Source: Cystobacter ferrugineus
GTDB lineage: Bacteria; Myxococcota; Myxococcia; Myxococcales; Myxococcaceae
Direction: 5' to 3'
Length of the DNA: 64,000 nucleotides
Assembly (NCBI RefSeq): GCF_001887355.1
Contig: NZ_MPIN01000009.1
Coordinates: 434,001-498,000, forward strand
Positions 7,718 to 15,189 of the stretch are shown piece after piece; the first letter of the stretch is position 1, and each line of letters starts with the position of its first letter. The notes beneath the pieces were generated by a model, which saw only the letters and a list, made by a program, of their open reading frames with translations, ran no database searches and had not been told where the DNA came from. The position numbers were made by a program, and so were the translations under genes.

Positions 7718-8725
7718 TCAACCCCGGGGCAGGACCACGCTGAACGTCGTGCCCCCACTGCCCGTGGACTCCACCGACAACCCCCCACCATGCAGCCGCG
7801 CCAGCTCCGAGGCGATGTACAGGCCCAGTCTTCCCGTCGTGCCTTGGGCCCGGAAGGGCTCGAAGAGCCGCTGCCGCTCCTCGTCCGTCAGCTCCGGCCC
7901 CTGATCCCTCACCCGGATCGTCACCATGGAGGGCGTGGACTCCAGCTCCACCCAGACCTCGCCCCCATGCCGCCCCGCCTGCTCCAGCAGCGCGTCCAGC
8001 ATGCGCTGTACCCGCTCCGGATCGAAGCGCAGCTCCACCGGCGAGTACGGCACCTGCACGTCCCAGAGCGCTCCGGGGTGGCGCTGCCGCGAGGACTCCA
8101 ATGTCTGGCGCAACCGGGCGCCCAGGTCCGCCATCACCGGCCGCAGCGTCACCGCGTGCGCCGCCAGGTGCGCCGCCTCCTGGAAGTCGCGCGTCAGGCC
8201 CTCGAGCGTCCGCAGGTGCTCGCCGAGCCGGTGCAGCGCGCCACCGTCCGCCTGGCCCTGCTCGCGCAGCCGCTCCAGCTCGGAGCGCGCCGAGCACAGC
8301 GGCCGCGCGAAGCCCTCGGCCACCCAGTCTCCCAGCCGCTCCACCGCGGCCGTGCCCTCCAGCGGCTTGGGCCTGGGCGCATGCGCCAGCGCCTTGCGTA
8401 CCAGGCCCTCGAAGTCCGTGATCTCGAAGGGCTTGTGGAGGAAGGCGTAGGCCTCGGGTGCTCCGTGGGGAAGCACCGCGCTCAACAGGATGATGGGCAC
8501 CCGGCCCAGCAGCTCGTCGTCGCGCATCCGCCGGCACAGGTCCAGGCCGCTCAGGCGCGGCATCATGTGGTCCGTGACCACCAGTTGGGGCCTGCGCGCG
8601 CGCGCGAGACTCCAGGCCTCCTCGCCATCACGCGCTTGGATCACATCGTGACCCAGGTCCTCGACGACCTGACTGAGCACTTCGAGCACCGCGGGCTCAT
8701 CGTCCGCCACCAGGACGAGACTCAT
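7718..8725 (-). CDS. receiver-HATPase protein with degenerate kinase core
   Basis: A 335-aa protein. The N-terminal receiver (1-120) is complete: acidic pair ADDEP, phospho-acceptor Asp in VVTDHMMP, and Lys in LHKPF. A dimerisation-like helical region follows, but it has no H-box histidine (it reads GDWVAEGFARPL). The HATPase-like domain lacks the N-box asparagine (DALLEQAGRHG), its D-box is DQGPEL instead of DxGxG, and its G-box is reduced to GRLGLYIAS. It is therefore probably a non-catalytic kinase relative that passes on a phosphorylation state by binding. It is divergent from the HtrA gene and heads the operon with the winged-helix and membrane genes. Confidence 0.85.
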   Translation of the reverse strand: MSLVLVADDEPAVLEVLSQVVEDLGHDVIQARDGEEAWSLARARRPQLVVTDHMMPRLSGLDLCRRMRDDELLGRVPIILLSAVLPHGAPEAYAFLHKPFEITDFEGLVRKALAHAPRPKPLEGTAAVERLGDWVAEGFARPLCSARSELERLREQGQADGGALHRLGEHLRTLEGLTRDFQEAAHLAAHAVTLRPVMADLGARLRQTLESSRQRHPGALWDVQVPYSPVELRFDPERVQRMLDALLEQAGRHGGEVWVELESTPSMVTIRVRDQGPELTDEERQRLFEPFRAQGTTGRLGLYIASELARLHGGGLSVESTGSGGTTFSVVLPRG

Positions 8726-8865
8726 AGGCCTCCCATCCAGTCAGGCAGCCCCCCCACCCGTCCAGCCCCGTTTTGGGGAATGCCGTTATCATTGCGGAGT
8801 TCCCGACATTCAACGGGCGGCCCGCCTCCCGCGGGGCGTCCGCGCAACATGAGGAGACCAAGGAC

Positions 8866-10188
8866 GTGAAGACGACCCAAGCAGTGCGGATGGGCCTGGG
8901 GATGCTCGCGGTGCTGGCGGTGGTGGGGGGCGAGGCCCGGGCGGACCAGGCCCGGCGGCGCAACGAGGTGGTGGAAGTGGTGCAGAAGGTGTCCCCCGCC
9001 GTCGTCTTCATCGGGACCGAGCAGGAAGTGGAGTCCCCGTTCCGGGGACGGCGCTCCATCCTGGAGGAGTTCTTCGGCGCGCCGCCGCAGCAGGCCCAGC
9101 GCACCCAGGGGCTGGGCAGCGGCGTGCTCGTGGACCCCAGCGGCGTCATCATCACCAACGATCACGTCATCCGGGGCGCCTCCGCCATCCACGTGGTGCT
9201 GGCCGACGGACGTGAGCTGGAGGCCGAGGTGGTGGGCAGTGACGCCAACAACGATCTGGCCGTGCTCAAGGTGAGCTCCAAGCAGCCCCTGCCCGCGGCG
9301 AAGCTGGGCACCAGCGCGGATCTGATGATCGGCGAGACGGTGGTGGCCATCGGCAGCCCCTTCGGGTTGAGCAAGACGGTGACGTCGGGCGTGGTGAGCG
9401 CCACCGGCCGCACCTTCAAGGCGGACGGGCGCACCTACAACGACTTCATCCAGACGGACGCGGCCATCAACCCGGGCAACTCGGGCGGGCCGCTGCTCAA
9501 CGTGGACGGCGACGTCATCGGCATCAACACCGCCATCTTCGCGAGCGCCCAGGGCATCGGCTTCGCCATCCCCGCGGACAAGGTGCGCCGCATCATGGAG
9601 GAGCTCACCCGCTTCGGGAAGGTGCGCCCCGCCTGGGTCGGCCTGGAGGTGGAGGGGCTGTCGCCGCGGCTGGCCCGGCAGCTCGGCTGGGATCGCACCT
9701 ACGGCGTCGTCGCCCGCGAGGTGGAGCCGGGCAGCCCCGCCGAGCAGGCGGGCGTGCGCCGGGGGGATGTGCTCGCCGAGATGGGCGGCTCGCGCATCGC
9801 CGACGCCGAGGACTACGTCACCCGCGCCCGCGGCTACCCCGCGCGCGCCGCCTTCCCCCTCGTCATCTTCCGCAATGGCGAGTCGAAGACACTCCAGGTG
9901 ACCCCCGTGGAGTTTCCTCCCCAGCTCGTGGAGGCGCTGGGCTGGAACCGGCTGGGACTGCGGGTGAAGCCGGTGCGCGGCGCCATGGCGGTGCAGTCGG
10001 TGCGTCCCGGCTCGGCGGCGGACGAGGTGGGCCTGGAGCCGGGAGATCTCATCACGCGCATCAACAACCAGCCCACGACCGAGCCCGCGGCCTTCCAGGA
10101 AGCGCTGCTGTCGGCCCGGGGCAGCCGCAGCGTGCTGCTGGTCGTGCGGCGCGGACGTTACGCCTATCACGTCACCCTGCCTTTCTAG
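8866..10188 (+). CDS. HtrA/DegP-like periplasmic serine protease
   Basis: A 440-aa protein. A Sec signal peptide covers about residues 1-26 (cut near GGEARA). The trypsin-like domain has the full triad: His100 in TNDHVI, Asp130 in NNDLAVL and Ser206 in NPGNSGGPLL. Two PDZ domains follow (about 240-330 and 340-435; the second contains GDLITRINNQP). This is the DegP/DegQ architecture, a protease-chaperone for misfolded envelope proteins. I chose the GTG at 8866 because GAGGAG lies nine bases upstream and the signal peptide begins there; the in-frame ATG at 8773 would put 31 extra residues before it. The gene is followed 48 bases later by the pseudokinase gene on the same strand. Confidence 0.93.
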   Translation: MKTTQAVRMGLGMLAVLAVVGGEARADQARRRNEVVEVVQKVSPAVVFIGTEQEVESPFRGRRSILEEFFGAPPQQAQRTQGLGSGVLVDPSGVIITNDHVIRGASAIHVVLADGRELEAEVVGSDANNDLAVLKVSSKQPLPAAKLGTSADLMIGETVVAIGSPFGLSKTVTSGVVSATGRTFKADGRTYNDFIQTDAAINPGNSGGPLLNVDGDVIGINTAIFASAQGIGFAIPADKVRRIMEELTRFGKVRPAWVGLEVEGLSPRLARQLGWDRTYGVVAREVEPGSPAEQAGVRRGDVLAEMGGSRIADAEDYVTRARGYPARAAFPLVIFRNGESKTLQVTPVEFPPQLVEALGWNRLGLRVKPVRGAMAVQSVRPGSAADEVGLEPGDLITRINNQPTTEPAAFQEALLSARGSRSVLLVVRRGRYAYHVTLPF

Positions 10189-10236
10189 GCAGGCCCCTAG
10201 CGAAGCCCGGGCCGGGACCTCTAGCATGGGGCCCCA

Positions 10237-12261
10237 ATGAACTCGGTTCGCTACCATTCCCTGGGGCCTCTGCTGTCGGGAGAGGGCTCGCGGGCCTTCC
10301 TCGGGCTCGCGCTCGAGGAGGGCCGGACGCCCCGGCCGGTGGTGCTCGTGTGGGCGCCGCCCGATGTGGCCCGGGACGCGGAGCTCTCCCTGCAGCTCCA
10401 GCGCGAGACCCAGCGCGCCTCCGCCCTCGAGCACCCCAACATCCTGCGCGTGCACGGCCTGGCCCAGCTCGAGCCCGGCCTCGCCCGCATCACCGAGTTC
10501 GCCAACGGCGAGTCCCTACGCCGGGTGCTGGAGGTGCGTCCGCGCATTCCCCCCGCCTTCGCCGCGCTCATCGCCTCGGACGTGGCCCTGGGGCTGCACT
10601 ACGCGCACCTGGCGGGCAACGACGATGGAACGCCGCTGGTGCACGGGGACGTGCGTCCGGAGACGGTGATGGTCTCCTTCAATGGCGTGTGCAAGGTGAC
10701 GGGCTATGGCGCCCTGAGCGTCGCGCCCCGCGAGCGCAATGGCCGGCGCGTGCGCAACCGCCGCAACTACAGCGCCCCCGAGCAGCTCAACGGCGGCCGG
10801 GGGGCGATGACCCCGAGCACCGACGTGTTCCTCCTGGGCCTGCTGCTGCACGAGTGCCTGTCGGGGCACATGCCCTTCCACGACGCGCCGGATGGAGATC
10901 AGGCGGTGCTCACCGCGCAACTGCCTGCCCTGCCGGCGGATGTGCCGCGCGCGCTCGCCGCGGTGGTGACGCGCGCCACCGCCAAGCGCGTCCACGAGCG
11001 CTATGCCAACGCGCTCGAGTTCCGCGAGGCCCTGGTGGCCGCCGTCGAGGGCGCCATCCCCCCGGCCAGCGTCTTCGCCGAGTTCCTCTCCCAACTCTTC
11101 CCGCCGGACCGCGATGCGCGGGCCACGCGGCACCAGATGCTGGAGATGGGGTTGGCGGAAGTGGGACGCCGCGCCTCGCCCGTGAGCTCGGGAGCGATTC
11201 TGACCGTCTCGGCCCCGCCGCGACGGCCCTCGGGCGCCCTGGCCGCCCCGCCTCCCCCCGCCGAGGCCAGCCCCGCGGTCGACGTGAGCACCGACTTCGT
11301 GGACGTGCCTTTCGAGAACGAGGACGCGGACGCCGTGGACTCGGTGCTGGAGATCACCGGCCGGCATGCCCGCCCAGGCGTGGCGAAGCCCCTGCCCCGC
11401 GAGGAGCAAGAACCCCCTCCCGTCCGCCCGCGGCCCCCGCCCCCCGCGCCGAAGCGGAAACAGACCCCGGCGCCCGCGCCGCGCAAGCCCCTCCCTCTCC
11501 TGCCTCTGATCGCTGGCGCGCTGGCCATCGCTTCCGCCGTCGTGGCCGTGGGAGGCTTCTTCGTGTGGAACGCGCGCAAGCCCGTGCGGCCCGCCACACC
11601 CGAGGCGCCCGCCGCCGCCGCCGCGCCCTCCGTGCAGCCGCCCTCCCGGGCCGAGCCCCCACCGGAGCCGGACGAAACGGCCCAGGCCCCGGCGCCCGCC
11701 GAACCCGAGCCGGGCACGCCCTCGGACATGCTCCCGGCCGAGGCCACCGCGCCAGACACCGCGGCGCCCGCGGCGACGGACGACATGGTGCTCGCCGCGG
11801 GCACGCTTCCCTCGCCGCCCACGCCCGGGGACTCGCAGACGCCCGCGGCCGAGAGCGCTCCGGTGACCACCCGGCTCCAGCTCTTCGTGCTGCCCGAGGT
11901 GGAGGTGTCGCTCGGGGGCAAGCACCTGGGCCACACGCCCCTGTCGGTGCCGCTCCCGCCCGGTGCCCACACGCTGGAGTTGACCATCCCCGCCAAGGGC
12001 GTGCGCACCACCCGCACCCTCACCGTGAAACCCCAGGGCGTGACGACCGAGCGCTTCCTGTTGGGCCGCGGCTCGGTGCAGGTGAACGCACCTCCGGGCG
12101 CCGTCATCCTGCTCGATGGACGCAAGGCGGGGCGCAAGCTGTCTCCGTGGGAGGGAGAACATCAGCTCGTCGTCACCTCCGGGGAGGGCCGCTGGGAGAA
12201 GACCTTCCGGTTGGAGCCCGACCAGCAGTTGACCTTCGACGCGACGCCCGCGACGCCGTGA
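10237..12261 (+). CDS. membrane-bound Ser/Thr pseudokinase with PEGA-type C-terminus
   Basis: A 674-aa protein. Residues 1-280 have a protein-kinase fold (HPNI in the C-helix region, HGDVRP in the catalytic loop, YSAPEQL in the activation segment, a D-V-(F/W)-x-LG motif). The ATP lysine of VAIK is missing (VVLVWAP), the catalytic-loop Asn is Thr (HGDVRPETVMV), and DFG is replaced by TGYGA. It should not phosphorylate. A Pro/Ala-rich linker, one transmembrane helix (about 425-447), another Pro-rich stretch and two PEGA-like beta modules (about 545-670; HLGHTPLSVPLPPGAHTLEL is typical) follow, so the C-terminus is periplasmic. It probably acts as a signalling scaffold. The partner is unknown. 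Confidence 0.88.
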   Translation: MNSVRYHSLGPLLSGEGSRAFLGLALEEGRTPRPVVLVWAPPDVARDAELSLQLQRETQRASALEHPNILRVHGLAQLEPGLARITEFANGESLRRVLEVRPRIPPAFAALIASDVALGLHYAHLAGNDDGTPLVHGDVRPETVMVSFNGVCKVTGYGALSVAPRERNGRRVRNRRNYSAPEQLNGGRGAMTPSTDVFLLGLLLHECLSGHMPFHDAPDGDQAVLTAQLPALPADVPRALAAVVTRATAKRVHERYANALEFREALVAAVEGAIPPASVFAEFLSQLFPPDRDARATRHQMLEMGLAEVGRRASPVSSGAILTVSAPPRRPSGALAAPPPPAEASPAVDVSTDFVDVPFENEDADAVDSVLEITGRHARPGVAKPLPREEQEPPPVRPRPPPPAPKRKQTPAPAPRKPLPLLPLIAGALAIASAVVAVGGFFVWNARKPVRPATPEAPAAAAAPSVQPPSRAEPPPEPDETAQAPAPAEPEPGTPSDMLPAEATAPDTAAPAATDDMVLAAGTLPSPPTPGDSQTPAAESAPVTTRLQLFVLPEVEVSLGGKHLGHTPLSVPLPPGAHTLELTIPAKGVRTTRTLTVKPQGVTTERFLLGRGSVQVNAPPGAVILLDGRKAGRKLSPWEGEHQLVVTSGEGRWEKTFRLEPDQQLTFDATPATP

Positions 12262-12304
12262 CGCGGTGAGACATGGGCGGTGGAACTGGAAGATTCCGCC
12301 CTGT

Positions 12305-12334
12305 TTGACAGTGAACAGTCCGCTCCTCTATAGG
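12305..12334 (+). promoter_or_regulatory. sigma70-like promoter of the 12363 lipoprotein gene
   Basis: A perfect -35 box TTGACA (12305-12310) is followed after 18 bases by TATAGG (12329-12334). It lies 29 bases upstream of the start codon, with a GGGGGTAGAG purine run between. The promoter is read from sequence only. Confidence 0.6.
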
Positions 12335-12362
12335 GTCGAGGACCCAAGAGGGGGTAGAGACC

Positions 12363-13307
12363 ATGCGGATGTGGAAGCTCGGCGCGTATGTGCTGGCACT
12401 GATGGCAGTGGCTTGTGGTGGAGCAACGGAAACCGAAACACAGACGCCGGAGATGGAAGGCGCGTTGACGCTTCCCCTGACGGCGACGAGCGCGGACGGC
12501 AAGGTTTTCAAGCTGGTGGGCGCGGCGTTCGAAATCATGGGCCCCCAGAACGTCCTCGTCACGGACACGTCGGCGGATACCGTGAGCGTGCCGCTCGCCA
12601 TCGGTGTCTATTCCATCCGGCTGCACAGCGGGTGGCAGTTGGAGCGCGCCAATGAGCCGGGCCAGCGGGTGCAGGCGGAGTTGATCTCCCCCAATCCCTT
12701 GTCGTTCTCCATCGAGAAGGGAGCGACGTCCCAGGTGCGGTTCCTGTTCAAGCTTCAGGGCGAGGGAAGCGCGGACGTGGGCATCCACGTGGACAGCGGA
12801 GGCTCCATCTCGGGCGAGATTGAGTTCCAGGGCGCCTCCTCGGATCCTCGGGATGGTCCCCTGTTCGAGCCGCTGGTGGGACAGCGGGTGCCCTTCACCC
12901 TCAGCTTCGAGTCCTCCACGCTCAGCAAGTCGACCGATGGAGTCGTGCGCCGGCTGCACGTGACCACCGGTCCCATCACCCTGCAGTTCGGAGGAGTGCC
13001 TTCCGAGGCCCTGACCAGCCGCGTCGCTCCGGCCTTGAATGGCACGACGGCCGAGTTCGTCCTGGAGGCCACGCCCTATGGAAGGGTTCGCTTCCTGGGC
13101 CTTCACCTCGGGATGGGTGCCAATGGCACTCCCGATCGCCTGTTCATCTTCAACCTGCGCGAGCAGGATGTCCTCGAGTCCGTGCTCGACAACGAGGGCT
13201 ATCCCGCCGCGAAGCCCTTCGAGGTGAACTCGCTCGTCTCCATCCAGACGACCTCTTCGAGCAGCCGGGTGGATGGCCAGGGACTGTTCCGCATCACGCC
13301 GTACTAG
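12363..13307 (+). CDS. secreted lipoprotein of unknown function
   Basis: A 314-aa protein with a lipoprotein signal peptide (LMAVAC, Cys about 18, then GGATETETQTPE, a typical flexible tether). The remainder is beta-rich and Ser/Thr-rich, with no cysteines and no catalytic motif that I can see. It is preceded by its own sigma70-like promoter, so it is probably monocistronic. No domain family recognised. Confidence 0.8.
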   Translation: MRMWKLGAYVLALMAVACGGATETETQTPEMEGALTLPLTATSADGKVFKLVGAAFEIMGPQNVLVTDTSADTVSVPLAIGVYSIRLHSGWQLERANEPGQRVQAELISPNPLSFSIEKGATSQVRFLFKLQGEGSADVGIHVDSGGSISGEIEFQGASSDPRDGPLFEPLVGQRVPFTLSFESSTLSKSTDGVVRRLHVTTGPITLQFGGVPSEALTSRVAPALNGTTAEFVLEATPYGRVRFLGLHLGMGANGTPDRLFIFNLREQDVLESVLDNEGYPAAKPFEVNSLVSIQTTSSSSRVDGQGLFRITPY

Positions 13308-13355
13308 CCAGGCCGCGGGGACGGGAGGGGATCTCCGCTCTCCCCCGCTCGCGCC

Positions 13356-14696
13356 TCACGCGCTCTTGCGGCGGCGGATCATCGCCTCGTACGAGCGGCC
13401 CACGCCCTGCGAGAGGATGAGCAGCTCGCCCACGTCGGGCGGGGTGAGCTGTCCCGGCCCGTTGTCCACGTACAGCATGTGCACCAGCTTGCCCCGCACG
13501 AGCAGCGGGAGGATGACGGCCGTCGTTGGATAGTCCCCGGTGAGCAGCTTGTAGAACAGGCCCGAGGCCGCGTCCCGCCGCACCGGCCCCACGTAGTGCG
13601 CGCGCGTGTCGCGCACCAGCCGGAACGTGCTCGGCCCCTGCAGGCCGATGCCCATGCGCCGCACCGCCGCCTCGCGCACGCCCTGCCCCATCCCTCGCCA
13701 CCCCGTCACCAGGCTGCCCTGCACGCTCAACAACAGACACCGCTTCCACTTGCCCAGCGCGAAGCGCAGCACCGTCGTCGCCACCTGCTCGCGATCCATG
13801 CTGCGCGACAGCTCCGCCTGGGCCTCGGCGAAGGTGAGCGGCGTGTACACCTGCTCCGGCACGGGCACCCTCGGGCGCGGCATGTCCTCCAGCTCCAGCA
13901 CCGACATGCGCCGCGGCATCTCGCGGTGCGGGGGCGGAGGGGGCACGGGTCGCGTCTCGGGCACTGGCACGGGGAGCGGCTCGGGCTCCGGGAGCGGCTC
14001 GGGCTCGAGCACCTCTTCCTCGATGATGGCCTCGGCAACGGGCTCGAGGACAGGCTCGGCGACGGGCTCGGGCGCCACCTCCTCCACCGTCTCGACGAGA
14101 TCCAACACCGGCTCGTCCTGCTCCGCCGCGCTCCCGCCCTTGAGCGCCTGGGCGTAGAGCGACTGGAACTCCTCCTCGCTGATGAGATCCCCGCTCCCCG
14201 CGCGAGAGATCTCCTTCTCTTCCTCCTGCTTCACCCGCGAGGGCCGCACCGCGTTCATGTCGATGGAACGCATCGCGCGGAACGCCTTGCAGTAGCGCCG
14301 CAGGAGCTGGTTCATCCGGAACTCGGGGATGACCACCGGCACCACGCGCTTGCCCGTCTTGAACGCCAGCGCGTCCCGCGTGGCGATGTCCCCCGGGTTG
14401 AGCATCGCCACGCTCATGCGCGTGGCGTCCATCCGCATGGGCAGGTAGTCCTTGTCGTCCGCGTCGCTCAGCTCCACGAGCGCCAGCGCCCGCGGGTCCG
14501 GCACCATCTCACCCGAGGCCGCGGACACGCCGTGCTGCTGGCCGAGCACGCGCGCCAGCTCCTGCTCGGACAACAGGCCCAGCTCCACGAGGTTCGTCCC
14601 CAGCCGTCCACCGTGGACGACCTGGGACTCGAGCGCTTCCTCCAGCGCCTCGGGGGTGATGAGCTTTTCGTGGAGAAGCAGTTCGCCCAGGCGCAT
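13356..14696 (-). CDS. MshEN-domain signalling protein without ATPase
   Basis: A 446-aa protein. Residues 1-140 match the N-terminal domain of GspE/PilB-type ATPases (MshEN): MRLGELLLHEKLITPEALEE, then LGTNLVELGLLSEQELARVL, DKDYLPM and a P(N)PGD-like motif. In other proteins this domain binds c-di-GMP through RLGxxL-type motifs. No Walker A or B follows. Instead there is a long Glu/Pro-rich linker (about 215-305) and a GAF-like domain of about 140 residues at the C-terminus. This is a secretion-ATPase-like sensor domain reused for signalling, common in myxobacteria. The ATG at 14696 is chosen because the MshEN domain begins exactly there. The glyoxalase-fold gene ends 67 bases upstream. Confidence 0.82.
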   Translation of the reverse strand: MRLGELLLHEKLITPEALEEALESQVVHGGRLGTNLVELGLLSEQELARVLGQQHGVSAASGEMVPDPRALALVELSDADDKDYLPMRMDATRMSVAMLNPGDIATRDALAFKTGKRVVPVVIPEFRMNQLLRRYCKAFRAMRSIDMNAVRPSRVKQEEEKEISRAGSGDLISEEEFQSLYAQALKGGSAAEQDEPVLDLVETVEEVAPEPVAEPVLEPVAEAIIEEEVLEPEPLPEPEPLPVPVPETRPVPPPPPHREMPRRMSVLELEDMPRPRVPVPEQVYTPLTFAEAQAELSRSMDREQVATTVLRFALGKWKRCLLLSVQGSLVTGWRGMGQGVREAAVRRMGIGLQGPSTFRLVRDTRAHYVGPVRRDAASGLFYKLLTGDYPTTAVILPLLVRGKLVHMLYVDNGPGQLTPPDVGELLILSQGVGRSYEAMIRRRKSA

Positions 14697-14763
14697 GACG
14701 GCCTGGGCTTGTAGCCGCCCGCTGGCGCTCTCCGCAAGACGCGCCAGGCAGCCATCCGCTTTC

Positions 14764-15159
14764 TCAGGAGATCGGATCTTCCGGGTGGTGGCTGAGCGCC
14801 ACCCGGTTGCCCTCGGGATCCCGGACGTACACCGTCCAGCGCGTTTCGTGCTCCAGGGGGATGCCAGCGCGCGCGAAGGTCTCCACCGCCCGGGCCCGCT
14901 CGGCCGGGGCGATGCGCAGGGCGAGCAGCAGCAGGCCCGGCCGCTCGTGGCGGAAGGAGCCGGCCTCGGGCTCGCCCGCCACCGCTTCCAAGGCGAGGAA
15001 GCCACCGCCGGGAACCCCGACCCACACGCTGCGCAACGAGCCGTCCGCCCGGAAGTGGCGCTGCAGTTCTCTCAGACCCAGGACGTCCCGGTAGAAGGCG
15101 GTGACCCGCTCCACGTCGCGTACCTGGATGGCCAGATGATGGAAGCCCTGAACGTCCAT
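14764..15159 (-). CDS. VOC/glyoxalase-fold protein
   Basis: A 131-aa protein with the two-module vicinal-oxygen-chelate fold. It starts MDVQGFHHLAIQVRDVERV, with FYRDVLGLREL next, and ends with YVRDPEGNRVALSH. His8, the Glu near residue 58 and the HETRW/RDPEGNRV segment sit where metal ligands lie in glyoxalase I-like and dioxygenase-like members. Substrate cannot be told. It is divergent from the receiver-DUF4388 gene, with 30 bases between the starts. Confidence 0.85.
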   Translation of the reverse strand: MDVQGFHHLAIQVRDVERVTAFYRDVLGLRELQRHFRADGSLRSVWVGVPGGGFLALEAVAGEPEAGSFRHERPGLLLLALRIAPAERARAVETFARAGIPLEHETRWTVYVRDPEGNRVALSHHPEDPIS

Positions 15160-15189
15160 GACGCGAATGCTATATGGTGCCCCGCCCCC

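Noticed and set aside
8722-10455. 577-codon open frame opposite the HtrA gene
   Set aside because: Antisense shadow; the plus strand has an intact protease triad.
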